DNA of 64,000 bases from Rhynochetos jubatus. Its lineage: Eukaryota > Chordata > Aves > Eurypygiformes > Rhynochetidae. Shown in pieces: positions 1 through 12,550 of this stretch (position 1 is its first letter; every line of letters starts with the position of its first letter). The notes beneath the pieces are model-generated. The model worked only from the letters and a program-made list of their open reading frames with translations. It searched no databases and was not told the DNA's origin. Where the stretch lies: positions 101,529,086-101,593,085 of the forward strand of contig CM050650.1 of the NCBI GenBank assembly GCA_027574665.1, given 5' to 3'. A program made the position numbers and the translations under genes.

Positions 1-1402
1 GATCAAATACATGGGACAAATGTAGAATCCTTACATGATTATGTTAAAATTTAATACAAAATGCTATTAATATTTTGTAACCGAAATTGTATATGCTGAA
101 ACTCACAAATCATCGAGTTTGTTCTTTCAGCCATGGAATGGCATTCTACACTCATAATGTCAGTTTAAGAACTGCTATACTATTATTGTTAATTCAGGGT
201 AGTAATGTTTTCGATAAAGCCATAAAAGATGTTATTCAAGTGAGTGGTAAAGAACAACTCTGTTTGTACTCTTGAAGTTCTGTTCAACTCTGCAGACTGG
301 TAGTAGGTAGCAGGGTGACACTGAATGAGTATTGACCAATTTTCTGACTATAAGTTGAGATAATTACGGCCTTCAAGGTCAGTATGCGTTTTCAGTCATA
401 ATGATGTGTGTTCAGAGAAGAACTGGTACAGTGTCATTCGAAGAAAAATTTCCAAAATCAAAAATCTCCTGTACTAGAGCACCTTCAGGAAATTTTCGCA
501 ACTTTGTTTTTAAACATTGTTAACTCCCAACAACACCCACTTTATTTCCTTATTTTTATTTTAAATAAAATACACTCAAGACACTTGTTAGATTCTGTGG
601 AAAACATTTGCTATTGGATGTTAAAATATAAAACAAAAAAACCCAGCAGTATGATAGATGATTGTTAGTGAATTCAGCGCCAGAAACAAAGATTATGTAT
701 TAGTGAAACGGTGGAATAAAATTTCTTCCTGTATAACATCCTATCAGAAAAACACCTATATGAAACCAAGTAACAGTCACATATGTATTCACAGATCTTA
801 TGCTCCAATATAGCAGTTGTGGACTTTTACTTGATTTTGAAATAGTTTATGACAGAAACAGTGCCTTTTAAAGGTCACATATAGTCAGATGAGATATACT
901 GGCAAAGCTTCACAGAAGTCTGTAACTGCATGTTTTATACTTCTGTCTTTGCTGGAATTTACATATGAAAATGTATTGCTAAATTTTGATATATTCATTT
1001 GAAACATGCTTCTTCATGACAAGAGGAAAGCTTCTTTAGGTATATTGATTCAAAATTTTTTTTTTTTTTTTAACTCTAGAGGCACTTACATTTATTCTCA
1101 TTGCTGTGAAGGTAGTCTCTGGTAACTGACTCAGAATTGCCTTTACCTAGACTGGATCATATCTTGCTTCATGAGTCAACTTTCACAAATTATACATTAG
1201 CAGTCTTCCACAAAGAACTTTCTTCCAAAGTACAGTGAAGACAGTAATTTGACTGGGATTGCCATCTAAATAGTATTTAAAAACAAATAAAAAAAGGTGG
1301 TTCCTTGTCATTAAGTAAAAAGACTATAAGACAGGAACTGTATAACATATTTAATAGAGAATTTATGTAGTGAAATAAGAGGTAAATATAATTTTTGCTT
1401 AC

Positions 1403-1451
1403 CTTGAAACATTTTAATATGCCAGAATACTTCAGAACAGCATTGCAAATA
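1403..1451 (-). other. Candidate coding exon (downstream member of a pair), product unknown
   Basis: A 49-nt minus-strand segment between an acceptor (AATGCAG) and a strong donor (TTTCAAG then GTAAGC). Spliced to 1601-1754 across a 149-nt gap it continues an open frame, with peptide ICNAVLKYSGILKCFK, and ends on a codon boundary. Short exons with good donors also arise by chance in AT-rich DNA, so this stands only as part of the pair. Confidence 0.25.
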
Positions 1452-1600
1452 CTGCATTAAAAGATTTCTCAAATTGATATTAATTTTTTTTTTTTTAATT
1501 TGAGAGAGGCAAAGGATGGGTGAAGGCAAATTGTTTATTATTACAGGAATAGAGGTTTAACTGTACCATTATTTGAGTAGACATGGTAAAAACCACTTAC

Positions 1601-1754
1601 CTTCTAAAGCACCTATGAAATGCTCTGAAATGAAGTACAAGTCTAAGTATTCTGTTGGCAACAGCAGTCCTTGCACTGATGTCTATAGGGTGTGGACCAG
1701 GTCTCAGATAGTCATTCACACAATACACATTTACACCCATTTTTTGACCTGATA
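1601..1754 (-). other. Candidate coding exon (upstream member of a pair), product unknown
   Basis: On the minus strand this segment follows a TACAG and ends in a full-consensus donor (AGAAG then GTAAGT). One frame is open through the whole 154 nt (2 nt, 50 codons, 2 nt); the other two frames hit stops early. The conceptual peptide contains SGQKMGVNVYCVNDYL, which I do not recognise. The acceptor has a poor pyrimidine tract, which counts against it. The leftover 2 nt join in phase with the open frame of the segment at 1403-1451. It could equally be chance. Confidence 0.28.
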
Positions 1755-2423
1755 CTGTACTCTTAATGAGGTGCTTTAATCATGACAGAAATATTAACTG
1801 TATACGACAAAGATATCTTTACACAATTTCCTAGTATCAATTAGTATTTCCATATAAAGGGAAGATCTGGCATCTTGTGAATAAAAGCTTTCAAAAGCAA
1901 AATTAAATATATTCATCACCCAAATTTATGTAACACAGAGAAACTGACATCTGTATCCACTTACAGGCATAATAAACAGCTTACTAATAAATACATATTA
2001 AAATATCCCCATGTTTCAAGTTCTTCTTGGATGCTCTTCCTTTTACACTGTACTGATTGCAGTGGTATTCAGGGTGAGAAGCAGAAATGGCAGGATGAGC
2101 TTTCTTCCCACTAAGCTATGTGATAGAAAAAAAGTGTTCAGAAAAATGTTTTATAATTAATGCTGCCTGCACAAAAAGGGCTTCACGTCACTGTTCAGAG
2201 ATGACAGACCCTATTTCACTGGCTAGACTACACATCTATTATTGTGTAGAGTTTTAAGCACCTCAGTACCAAAAATATCTGAATCAATTACAAGAAAATA
2301 GGAAGAAAGAGGAGAAATATGCAAGTACCCCATCAAATAAGGAGGATAGACTAGACAGAAAGCTTGTTACATGTAATATAAAAAATTTCCACAGGCTGGG
2401 CAGATTTTATTTGTAAGCCTTTT

Positions 2424-2590
2424 ACAGGCTGCCCAGAGAGGGGGTGGAGTCTCCTTCTCTGGAGATATTCTAAACCCACCTGGATGCGTTCCTGTCCAAC
2501 CTGCTCTAAATGAACCTGCCTTGGCAGGGCGGTTGGACTAGGTGATCTCCAGAGGTCTCTTCCAAACCCTGGCATTCTGTGATTCTGTAA
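2424..2590 (+). mobile_element. CR1 LINE, 3' tail fragment
   Basis: A severely 5'-truncated CR1 retrotransposon with only the 3' untranslated tail left. Visible CR1 landmarks in order are ACAGGCTGCCCAGAGAG, GGAGTCTCCTTCTCTGGAGA, GGTTGGACTAGGTGATCT, CTTCCAAACCC and the terminal octamer repeat ATTCTGTGATTCTGT. Point changes (for example 'ctctaaatgaacctgcc') mark it as an old copy. It encodes nothing. Antisense reading gives a 92-codon open frame that is an artefact of the repeat. Confidence 0.93.
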
Positions 2591-3430
2591 CTGCATTATA
2601 TCAATATTCTTTGAATTCACTGGTTGCAACAGGACTCAAGGAGTAGTTGTTATATACAAAATGCCTTTTTTCCAGATATCCTCCTAACTGCCTCTCAAGT
2701 CAATATGTAGTTCCAGTGGCCATTTCCTACTGTTTATTACCAATTTCTCCTGTTCCCTCAAAAATTCCATATATAATGTGGTCAGTGGTCTGCTAGTATA
2801 AAACAATGCAGCATCTGGCTTAAGAAGGCAGCATTTATTTTGCAGTGCTGACAGTGAGGATTCATTTATTTGTTTATACATATACAAAAGTACACAGATA
2901 CAGGGGTTTTTTCATGAAACCAAAAGGCTAATAAGTCATATAGAATGAACAAAACAGAAGAAAATTCTAAAAAACTGTAGTGTAAAATGTGTGAAAAAAG
3001 GAACTTTTCAAATATTTTAATTATGAAAATAAATCTGCCTGAATTTCTGTATACTCACCCAAACCCACACCCACACATATACTTGTGGGAATCAATTTGA
3101 TAGTGTTCAATCAATTTTCGTGTGGTATGGTGGGGTTTTTCTGTCAGATATGGTCCTTGATACATTTAATGAAACACAGACACTTAAGAGACAACTGTGT
3201 GTAAATCAGACTTACTCAGCTTGTGTATTTGAATTTGCAATCAAAACATTTTTCTAGCATAAATTTTATCCTGCTAATTGTAATTATAACACAGCTAAAC
3301 TTTAAGTCCCTGTGCAGCGGAAGGATACTTAAAATTAGTCACTTAATTTCTGTGCTGTGCCCATTATTACACAAATATTGCAACTATCATGTCCTTTTAA
3401 AATTATTATTATTTTTTCCCACGTTTCCAG

Positions 3431-3517
3431 CATTTGCTTACATTTTTCCTTTTTTTCATTTTTCATTTTCAGTTTTCATTTGCATTTTTTCATTTTTTCA
3501 TTTTCATTTTCATTTGA
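3431..3517. repeat. (CATTTT)n-like pyrimidine microsatellite
   Basis: An imperfect array of units such as CATTTTT, CATTTTC and CATTTG on the plus strand, interrupted by short variants. It is nearly all T and C with regular A residues. It lies inside a 105-codon open frame whose translation is just the repeat (FHFSFSVF-like), so that frame should not be called a gene. Confidence 0.85.
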
Positions 3518-5604
3518 ACATGAATGACTATTGGCTCTGACTCTGAGTCTTGTTCTTGGTTGATGTTTTATCATTTTAATTATTTTCTGTTGAACTTCAC
3601 TTAGCTATTTGTTTCTTCTGCTGATTGCCAGCATTCGATATTATACTTTAGTCCTTTGCTTCGCTTAAATTCTTTTTCTGCTAGTATCTTTTTCATCTGT
3701 TACTCAGAGATTGGCATTCCTCTTCAAAAACTGGGCGAATAAACAAGCCCAAGCAACCAGTCTTCCTGTTTTATTTCGTGATCTCACAATGGAGTGTTTT
3801 ATCTGAACTGTTACATCTTTCTAATGGCAACCTGCTGTGACTATTCTTTTTCATTTCCTTTCACTTATTGTTTATTTAATCTAAGCATGCAGAGAATAAA
3901 AGACACATTCTACTTTGTTGCTTTTTCAATAATTTTACCTTTTTCTTCTGAATGATTATTGATTATGTAATAGTCACTTTTATGCTATTCGTGGCTAGGC
4001 TCATTTGCCAGCTTCCGTGCCGCAGTTTACAGAAATGCAGTATTTATTGACTTCTGTTATCCAGTACTTTCACTTAACATGAATGGCCTGTGGGAGAAAA
4101 GTCTCAGGTGGTGTCGTCAAGATGGTAGGATGCCTGCTCCTTATCAAATTGGAATGGGAGAAGAAACCATTCTAACTCCTGTCTATCCTTAATGGATGCC
4201 TCCCTTAATATTTTCAAAGGAAAGTAAAGAAACAGAAACTAAACTTGAAAACTCAGATCTTGTTCCTTTTATTTCTCTGTGGAGAACATCAGGAAGAATT
4301 TTACTTATTCAAAATAAGAAAAATGGAAAAAAGTACTCAGAAGGCATCTTGGTGGTCATTCTGTCTCCTGACAAGTCAGTCACAGTTAAATGGATATTTA
4401 AGCTTGAAGAAATGTACTGGCAAGAAACTCTGTCAGCATTTCCAGACGGAGGCTTCCAGGCAGAATGTTATCCAGCCGTAAGACAGCTACAGTCTTTTGG
4501 GAACAACATTTACAAGCTGTTCATACTGGTAAGATCAGAAAACCAAGTCTGATTTGTGGTAAAAGCTCTAGGGCATGTTTATACTATCTGCTTTACTGTC
4601 ACTAAAGTATTAATCTGGGTGTGCAGGTTCAAAAAAATGACCTAATGCCTTGAGTTAAGAAATTAATCTGAAACTAGAATTAGATAGTTTCTGGATTTTT
4701 TTCCTATCCATGAGTATTTCATGTACTGGAATCATTACATTAGTTTTAATTAGCAAAGTGGTTTTCAGTACAAATGGAGAACATAGAAATGTTTGAGAGC
4801 TGCGGCTCTGTCTGATACACTGGTTTGGAACGGTTGAATCAAAAGTTGTGTTTTTCTGAAAAACACGGGTGTACTTTAATTTCATGTTATTGTCCCTTCA
4901 TATTATTTTTCATCCCTTCAAGCAGTGTAGGCTCCATATAAGGATTCCCAAAATATGTTTCATGGTTTGAAAGTGATCTGTGAAGTGCTTGCATGTTGGT
5001 TCTTTATTCATGCTCAGCCTCAAGTGATCCAGCTAATTGCCAACACTGTAGTGAGCACGCATAATCACAGTCTGAATTCTGGAGAGCATCAGTGCTCGAG
5101 AGACTGATGCTAGGAGTTGATCGGAGCTCAGTGCATTCTGTTGTCATGGGACCAAGGCACAGGCAAAATTCAGAAAACCCTAAATTAGGTCCTAATTGTT
5201 CTTCCCATCCTTCTCACTCTTCTGCACAGGAACAAGATTTCTTTGTTAAGCCTGGTTCAGGAACACCCTCGTAGTCTTCCCCTGAGTTTTGAGAGATGGG
5301 GAATTCCTAGTTTGATGTGCAGTCCTAAAGCTTTGGGGAGCTGGGGAGGGGCAGAGCTACTACAGCATAGTGCCCAAGTCTGCAAACTCATGCCCTGGTG
5401 AAGAACTGCCCTATTCTGCTTGCAGCTTGTACATGTAAACTATCCCAGATGCAAGTATTGGGATAAAAGTTTGAGTTCATATTTTAATTACAAAGCTTGA
5501 ATTTTTTAAAATAAGTGTGGTTGCTTTTTTTTCTATTTTCATGTGTTCACATAGACATTTGTAAATTTTAGGTTCCACATCCTTAGGTATTCCTTCTCCT
5601 TCTT

Positions 5605-5626
5605 CCCCCCCCCCCCCCCCCCCCCC
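5605..5626. repeat. Poly-C homopolymer (C22)
   Basis: Twenty-two consecutive C bases on the plus strand, preceded by a TC-rich stretch and followed by TTTA. Such a G/C homopolymer is unusual in this AT-rich setting. Its length is likely to vary between individuals or to be miscounted in sequencing. Confidence 0.95.
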
Positions 5627-8600
5627 TTTAGCAGTAAACAAGATTATCTTTTGAGGTTTTATAAATAAGCTTTTAATTCTTAAACTAGCATCTCATATGA
5701 ATTCTGAGTTTTCTAATTCATTAACTCACTTTTTATGTTACAGTCATTTACTCAAACAAATGCTCATATAATCTTAATTCTGTTTGTAATGAAAATAATC
5801 TTTTTTTCCTATCTACAGAAAAGATGTTTACCTGAGTAAGATGCCTAAGTCTGTGTTTAGGTATTTTCTGAAACAGCACTCATTTTGCAACAAGTGCCCC
5901 TATCCTTTAGGTTAAGCTTTCTTCTGACTTAAGTTCTTTTCCTTTACTTATGAAAGGTAAGGAACACTGCTTATTTAGCAAGGAAAGCAACTATCCTAGT
6001 ACCATAGTGAAAGCAGTTTAATGAGGGCCCATGACAGGTCATTCCTAGCTCAAGACACCAAAGAAGCATTGAGGATAGTTTGTTCTTGGTGAGAGACCTA
6101 CAAACACTGACGTGATACCCCTCTCCTCCAAAAGTCTGTATAAAAGTCATCTGATGACTAGTGATGAACAGGGAAATTAAAAACTAAAGGATATCAACCT
6201 GGCAGACGTGGGTGGTTTTTTTTCCACTGACCAGCTCCATAAAACTTGGATTGAATTGCATGTGGGCAGGCAACGCTTCTACAAAGGCTGCTTCACTATG
6301 TGACTGCGGCTGTTCCATCTCCAGGTTCTTCTTACACCAGCCAATTCTTGCCCTATTTCTATTTACCTTCTTATTGTATGTTGCTAACTGTGCTTTGAAG
6401 TCTGAGAGACTGGAAGCACGGAAGTCTTTATACACAGTTTATTTTCAAATACAATCGCACACTACAGTTAATCTTCTTAAGAGTCAAGCACATCTGCTTT
6501 CTTCATTTGAATGTTTCTGAATGATGTTCCACTAAGGACTGGCACAGTAAAGTTGCCCCTTCTTGCCACCCATTTAACAGGTTATTGCCAAAGCACTGAA
6601 AAATGAAATGAAGAAACCCATGTGAAATAATCTATGAAAATAGTGTCCTTATCTATGGGACAGTATTCTTTTATTTTGTTTCTGCAACAAAGAATTCTAT
6701 GTTTTATAGTCTTCTTTAGATTCTTTGATGAAGCATGGATAAAGTACTGGACTACAGGAGGAAAGGGTATTAAAAGTAGGAATTTCAGATATATTCTTCT
6801 TGTAGACAGAAGGTGTTAGAGTTGCAACACTACATCTGTCCCTGTTCATAGGGAGAATAAAGAACTGTTTAAAGCAAACCGTCACATAATACTTTCTTTT
6901 GCAAGTATGCACAAACCAGTGAACCATTTGCCTCTAGATAGTTTAGTTTGTGTTAGTACACAGAAATTAAGGTGCTCACTTGTATATTTTAGCAGTTTTA
7001 TAGATCTTTCCTTATGATCTTTTAGGCATGTATTACATTTTCTCTTTTTCTAAGAATTTTAATGTTCTGTGTGCTGACCTGAAACATGTGATGTATTTGA
7101 AAAACATGGCTAAAATAGATCTTGATGAAAGTTCAGCTTTTGTCCAACAATGATTAGTTAGTAATCTTCTTGATCTTCACATCGTTTACAGAGATTAGAA
7201 GTTCATATTTTTTCCAGGTTGTCTGGTACTTGTATATATGGAAATGGAATCAGAAGATTATAGAGATTTTTATTTTTGAAACTACTTTTTAAAATACATT
7301 TTGGTGTGTTACAGGGTAACTAGCCACATTATAGAGGTCATATACCTTGGTGAAAATATTTCTATTGCATTTCTCAACAAAGATGGATGCATTTCGGCTG
7401 TGTTATCTGACCTAGCCTAAAAGGTGAGAGGACTTTTTTGGTCTCTAAGAAACAAGGCCATTTCTCAACTTGGCAATAGATTCCAATTTAGGTTTACTAT
7501 GGCATTGTCATATCATATCTGTAATTCATAGGCTTAAAACTGTGACCTGCTAGTACATGAGGTATTTTTTCAGTTGGAATGGCTGTGAAGTACATTATAT
7601 TTCTGTTTACAAAATGGTGTCTACTTTAAAGGAGATGCTCTTAAAGTAGAATCCAGATTTTGAAGAACTATCTCTCTCTTTTTAAATGAAGTCTGACAAT
7701 GTAATTTGGTATTTTTCCATAATTCTAGAAAACTGTCATGTTGCAATATTTAACTTTTGAGTTGCATAGTTCAGGTGTCTTACTTTAGGTGATTAAAAAT
7801 TTGTAATAGTTAAGGGGATTTATATTCAATCTGTAAATACATGAAAATTCTGTTTGAAATATGAGGAGTTAGTCCAGGTGCATGAGCAGCTGTGTGAAGT
7901 CTGATTCTACAGTAATATTTTACAAACAATTATAAAAATATCAAAAATTATCCTTTATTGCAAAGTCATTCTTCTTTAGGTAGGATGTTTTCCTTTAGCA
8001 TTTTGATTCCCTCAAAATCTTGTGAATCTAATTTGAATTCACTGCAAATAGTTGAGGCTCTTAATCTGGAGACACAGAATATGTTTGCAAATAGTTTGCT
8101 GCTTTTCAAAGTTGAAAGTTGCTAAAAGCTTCATACAATTAATACAGTTTGTAGTAACCAATGATTGTTAAAGGCTGCTGGACATTTCTGGTTTCTGTTA
8201 ACCACCTCTGAGAAGGTGGTGACATGAATTTGATAGCCAGCAAGTTGGGAAAACCATATATTTATCATTTTTAATGCAATTTTGCAATAAATGCCAGGTA
8301 AGTTTCTAGGAAGTATATTTAAAAAATCAAATAAATAAAATTGCCATTGGAGAGGAGAGCTGTAAAATATTTATTTTGGAATCATTTGTTATATGAAAAG
8401 ATCTGAATGTCAGTTTGTTCGAACATATCTCTCTAGGATATTGTTTCCTAAAAATGTGTTGGAAACATTTAGCATTCATTGAAATTACATGTTCTTGTGA
8501 CACAGTTCTGAGCTTACAGTTCTGAGCAACCCACCTAGTGCAGCAACTAGCTCACACCTCATTTCTAAGGTTTAATAAATGCTAAATATGTCTGTTACCT

Positions 8601-9120
8601 ACAGGCTTGAGGAATAAAGGGAGAGACTATATTTTAAAGGCCTCTGGAGTGAGATTCTCTCTGAGTTAAGAGAATTAAGGTAATTAGGCAGTAGCTTTAG
8701 GAGAACTGCTTCATTAAACAAAAGGTTACATTGACTTTTACTTTCTCAGTATTATTCAGGGCTCATTTATCTCTGAGCTCTACAGGTGGGCTGTCCAGAC
8801 ATCCCACTCCCCTCTCCCCATCTCCACATACAGTCCTGCTCTTCACTATAGCCTGGAGTGAGGGTACAGGAGTTCTGTATTCACCTCGTTTAACTGGTGG
8901 GGGCATTTCAGGAGAATATCCTAACCAGGGTGGCTGTAGGTTAGTCCTGATTGAGAAGGTGGTTCACCTCTTCTGTTGAAACTGTTCAGCAGATTAGTGA
9001 CTAATTTAAGGTTAACCTGGTGAAAGATTGCAATTGTAATTAATGTTTTCTGGAGGCTGAATGCCTTACCTCAGGTTATTACAGTCCCTTCTGGTTGGCA
9101 CTCCCAGCCCTTTACCTGTG

Positions 9121-9158
9121 AAAGTATTTACATGTAAAAAAGTATTTACATGTAAAAG
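9121..9158. repeat. Short tandem duplication
   Basis: The unit AGTATTTACATGTAAAA appears twice back to back, separated by two extra A bases. This is a local slippage or duplication event with no sign of function. Confidence 0.85.
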
Positions 9159-9198
9159 TCACTGGATAAAATTCATTGACTCTTTTTCTGAATAATAG

Positions 9199-9303
9199 TG
9201 AAGGGGAAGGGCAAGCATGTGAGAAATCCAAAAAGCCTGAAGAACACTCCCAACCTCCGCCAGTTACGAAGGAAACAATTCCACTAATGGTGCCTTATAT
9301 AAG
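9199..9303 (+). other. Candidate coding exon, product unknown
   Basis: A 105-nt segment preceded by AATAATAG and followed by a fair donor (TATAAG then GTGTAAG). One frame is open through it (1 nt, 34 codons, 2 nt), so the segment is phase-symmetric. The peptide is charged and proline-rich, containing CEKSKKPEEHSQPPPVTKE, which reads like a disordered linker. The upstream pyrimidine tract (CTCTTTTTCTG) is reasonable. I cannot assign it to a family, and no neighbouring exon of compatible phase is clear. Confidence 0.25.
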
Positions 9304-11162
9304 GTGTAAGACATTTTCTGTGTTTTTGAAAGTACGGTGTAATTGACGGCTATAATTATATTTAGCCATATGATTCAAATGAATAAAACCCCATGACTGC
9401 AGTACAAGGTGTCTTGCAAAGAGTGTAGCTGTTAAAAACAAATTGGCCTGCCAGTGAGAGTTATTGAATTTAGGACCTTTCTTACAAAGATGGAATAGGT
9501 AATGAGAAAATGAGTGTTCTGGATCCAAGGTGATATGCCCACACCATCTGAACACTGTAGTCCTGGCTGGAAGTGTTTTGTCCTGGAAAAGGTGAATGTT
9601 TTTGTCCTGTATTCAGGACTTTACTGATGCAGTACAGTTAAAATAAACCTACATGTATCTATGAAGGCAACGTCCTCCCAATCTTGAGTCCTTGAATTTA
9701 CACATACATGTTGAGATCTAAAAATGCACTTTAATATATTATTAAGCCATTTATGTGGCAAAAAGATAGATCCATTTATGTTAGTTACAGTCTGTCAGCA
9801 CTGACAACAAAATAATTTGAAGACTGTGGGAGAAGCATTATATTCCTTTCAATAATACAACAGTAGTACAACATCAAGCCCTGCTGTGTAAAGGCTTGTT
9901 TTCCTTGTGGTTTAGTTAGAAGATCACAGAGTTCTATCCTATATGTAATATCTCTTATGTACTACATTCTACACTGTGAACATTACATACAGTCAGAAGG
10001 CCAGTGGACTTTTTTGATAAATAATATTTATTTGTATTATTACAAATAGTATTTATTTGATATGGTTTGGATTATTTATTTTTTAGCAGAGAACTCATCT
10101 TAGGGAAAAAAAAAAACCCTGACTAGTCTTCCAAGTCCACTTTATCCATTTATCAGCTCTCTTTCAGTTTTTTCCACTGGTATCTGAAGTAGAAGAAGAT
10201 GGAAGATATTTCTTCTATTGCCTTGATAGCAATGAACTTGTTTCACATCACTGTACTGTGTTTAGAGTTTACTTAGCAAATTATCTTATTAGGAGGTTGG
10301 AGGGTGTGTGGGGTGTATTTATGTAAGAAATGCTACTTGTATTTTTTTCTTCCCATTACCCTTGTTTTGATCACTTGTCAAAATCAATACAAACCAACTG
10401 AAAAGCTGTATAGCTCCTCTGAGCTTCTTACTGTGATTTTGGCTGGAATTTAGCTTTGGTTCTTTTTCTTTTTTAAAACTTCTTTTTTATCTTGCTGTGA
10501 GAATGTCAGCCAGCCACCAAGTATTTGCTAATCACTTCATTTTGGCTTAAAAACCAAGCCACTCTTGGCTGTAACTTTCTGAGGTTAAATGACTGTTTTA
10601 AATGGCCAGAAGCAGTGACTCTTCATTTCAAATATGCAGGGAAGCCAAAGAAGAATCTTTCTGTGCATGCCTGTGCCACTGAAAGATGGGATATATGCTT
10701 AAGTGTAAGTACTGGGATTTTACAGGTACCATTTTATAGAGTGGGTACTTGTACCTAGAACTATGGCTGATCTTAAGGCATTTAGATAGACTGGGGTAAA
10801 ACTCTTCCTCCAAGAAACTGGAATTACTTGTCCTTACTATACAGATGTAAAGATTGGTATTCAATGGTCAAAATTCAAGTGAGATACCCTCCAAGTAAGA
10901 TTACAGCAAGAATTCCTAATTGGAAAGAATCGTCTAATGTTTTTCATAGAAAATACAGGGAAGAAGAATATAAACTCACAAAGGATTTCTTCTGTCGTAT
11001 AAAGCAACCAACACATAATAAATCTTCAAAAAAGAACACATCCTTACCTCTTTTAAGTTAAAGTAGGAAGAAAAGCAGCACAAGAAAAATCTTAATATTT
11101 ATCTGTCAGAGTGGTATGTGGTATTTAGTCATTCCAGAATTTCCTAATGGGTTAAGTTTTAC

Positions 11163-12180
11163 TGTCCCTAACATGACATGGTGGTGCATTTCTTCCCCTC
11201 TAAATGCCTGGACAGCTTTATGGCCTTAGAGATTCCCGTCAAACCTTGGCCATTGTGCAGGGACTTGGGTGGTTGAGCGCCCCTTATCATATCAAAACAC
11301 TCTTGCACTGCCAAGGTGGGGAATGGCCATACTAGGGGTCGGTTGCCTGGTTGCAGTGGGGGATGAGAGTGAAATAATTCATCCCCTGCCAGCCTTGAAC
11401 CTTATCAGAGTCTGGGTGGATTGGTACCGGCTGGGAATTCCAATGGTCACCTGCCCCAATTAAGGCCAGGATGTAAAAGTATTTATGCCTAAAGTCAATT
11501 ATCTTGTGACCCTATAAATAGTGGTTCCAAGGATGATCCCTTTGAGCTCTCCTGGACTGCAGTGGGCTGCGCCCAGCATCTCCCTCTGAGTGGGATGCCT
11601 CTCAGAGTTCGCAAACTCTCAAGTTTGTGAAATCAGAGAACAGTCGACACAAACTGGGCTGAAAAACCTCCCTGAGGCTCAACTCTTCACCCGTTGAGAG
11701 AGGCACTGACATCCAACGTGAATATTTTCACTGAACTCAAGGGGAAATTTTAACAGGTACCTTCATACAAATATACATACCTCTTTCTCTATATCTGTCT
11801 GTGTGAGTGTGTGCATGCAACTTTACGTCGATAACTTTGTTAAGTCTTTGATTAAGTTACTGTACTGATTTGTTGAGAGTTAAGTCCTGCTGGGGAATTT
11901 TATTATCTAATTGTGTGACATATCTGAATAGTGTTAAGGAACTTTGAATTATTGCGGTCCCACGTTGTGGCTGTCCCAAAGTTTCACACCAAGCACAAAA
12001 CTCCACAAACTGTGATCCCTTCCCCTGATTCCTTGGGCATAAACCGTTGACCAGGTCTGGGACTAGGAGTGGATTCAGCCGCACCTAGGCTTCTCTTCCA
12101 AGGAGTTTAGAAAACAAGGGGGTTCACTCTGAACCTCGTGACCAAATGGGAGGAATTTCCTTGCCCCTTTTCCCTAGTCA
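11163..12180 (+). mobile_element. Probable endogenous retrovirus LTR, boundaries unresolved
   Basis: This block differs from its AT-rich surroundings: balanced composition, several CpGs, and the arrangement expected of an LTR. It has a U3-like region with CCAATTAAGG, a TATA box (CCTATAAATA, 11511-11520), a GC-rich stretch just downstream (CTGGACTGCAGTGGGCTGCG) where transcription would start, and a long T-rich U5-like part. No gag, pol or env reading frame follows, so if correct it is a solo or truncated LTR. I could not find matching target duplications or unambiguous TG...CA ends, so the coordinates are approximate. An unrelated unique promoter is the alternative. Confidence 0.5.
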
Positions 12181-12454
12181 ATATGCCAACAATCCAATCC
12201 TGCCTTGATTTTCCTGAATCTAAATTTTTTTTTAATTCATGTACAGACGATTTTAATCCATTGCTAATTTGATTTTTGCCTTTTTATGCTTTTCCATGTC
12301 AAATAAGTAGTAGAGTGGACCTTGCCATCGAATTCTGTTAAGTGATGCTTCTCAAAAATTCATACTAAAAATGACAGTTCTTCCCCTAATATTTGTGACC
12401 CTGATCTTTTAAGTGGCCTAAACCACTCAGCATAGTCCCTCTTTAGTGACACAT

Positions 12455-12550
12455 GAGCAACCTGGTGTAGCAGAAGATGTCGCTGCCCAAGGCAGGGGGA
12501 TTGGAACTTTAAGGTCCCTTCTAACTCAAACCATTCTATGATTCTATGAT
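12455..12550 (+). mobile_element. CR1 LINE, 3' tail fragment
   Basis: The last ~95 bp of a CR1 element. It shows GAGCAACCTGG, a decayed GTCTAGTGGA box, GGCAGGGGGATTGGAACT, TTTAAGGTCCCTTCTAACTC and the terminal ATTCTATGATTCTATGAT. It lies about 0.3 kb downstream of the LTR-like block and is a separate insertion. It has no coding content. Confidence 0.92.

Larger units (their letters stand above)
1..2423. other. Unique AT-rich DNA, no established gene
   Basis: Stop-dense AT-rich sequence with a T16 run at 1056-1071. The only structure I could pull out is a pair of minus-strand exon-like segments at 1403-1754, listed separately. No repeat family is recognised here. Confidence 0.6.
2591..11162. 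other. Unique AT-rich DNA with simple repeats
   Basis: Contains a CATTTT-type repeat (3431-3517), a C22 run (5605-5626), a tandem 19-bp duplication (9121-9158) and an exon-like segment (9199-9303), all listed separately. The longest non-repeat open frame is 118 codons at 4196-4552 (+); it resembles nothing I know and has no supporting signals. Nothing else could be recognised. Confidence 0.6.

Noticed and set aside
4196-4552. 118-codon open frame (+), one of the longest outside repeats
   Set aside because: No recognisable domain or signal peptide, no clear splice borders, and a competing 78-codon frame overlaps it. This length is expected by chance in 64 kb.
6184-6520. Opposed open frames of 83 (-) and 102 (+) codons
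   Set aside because: They mirror each other over the same DNA, neither has a known motif, and no splice or promoter context was found.
11049-11110. Minus-strand exon suggested by a strong GTAAGG donor near 11048
   Set aside because: All three frames of the segment back to the nearest acceptor contain stops. It shows that consensus donors arise by chance here.
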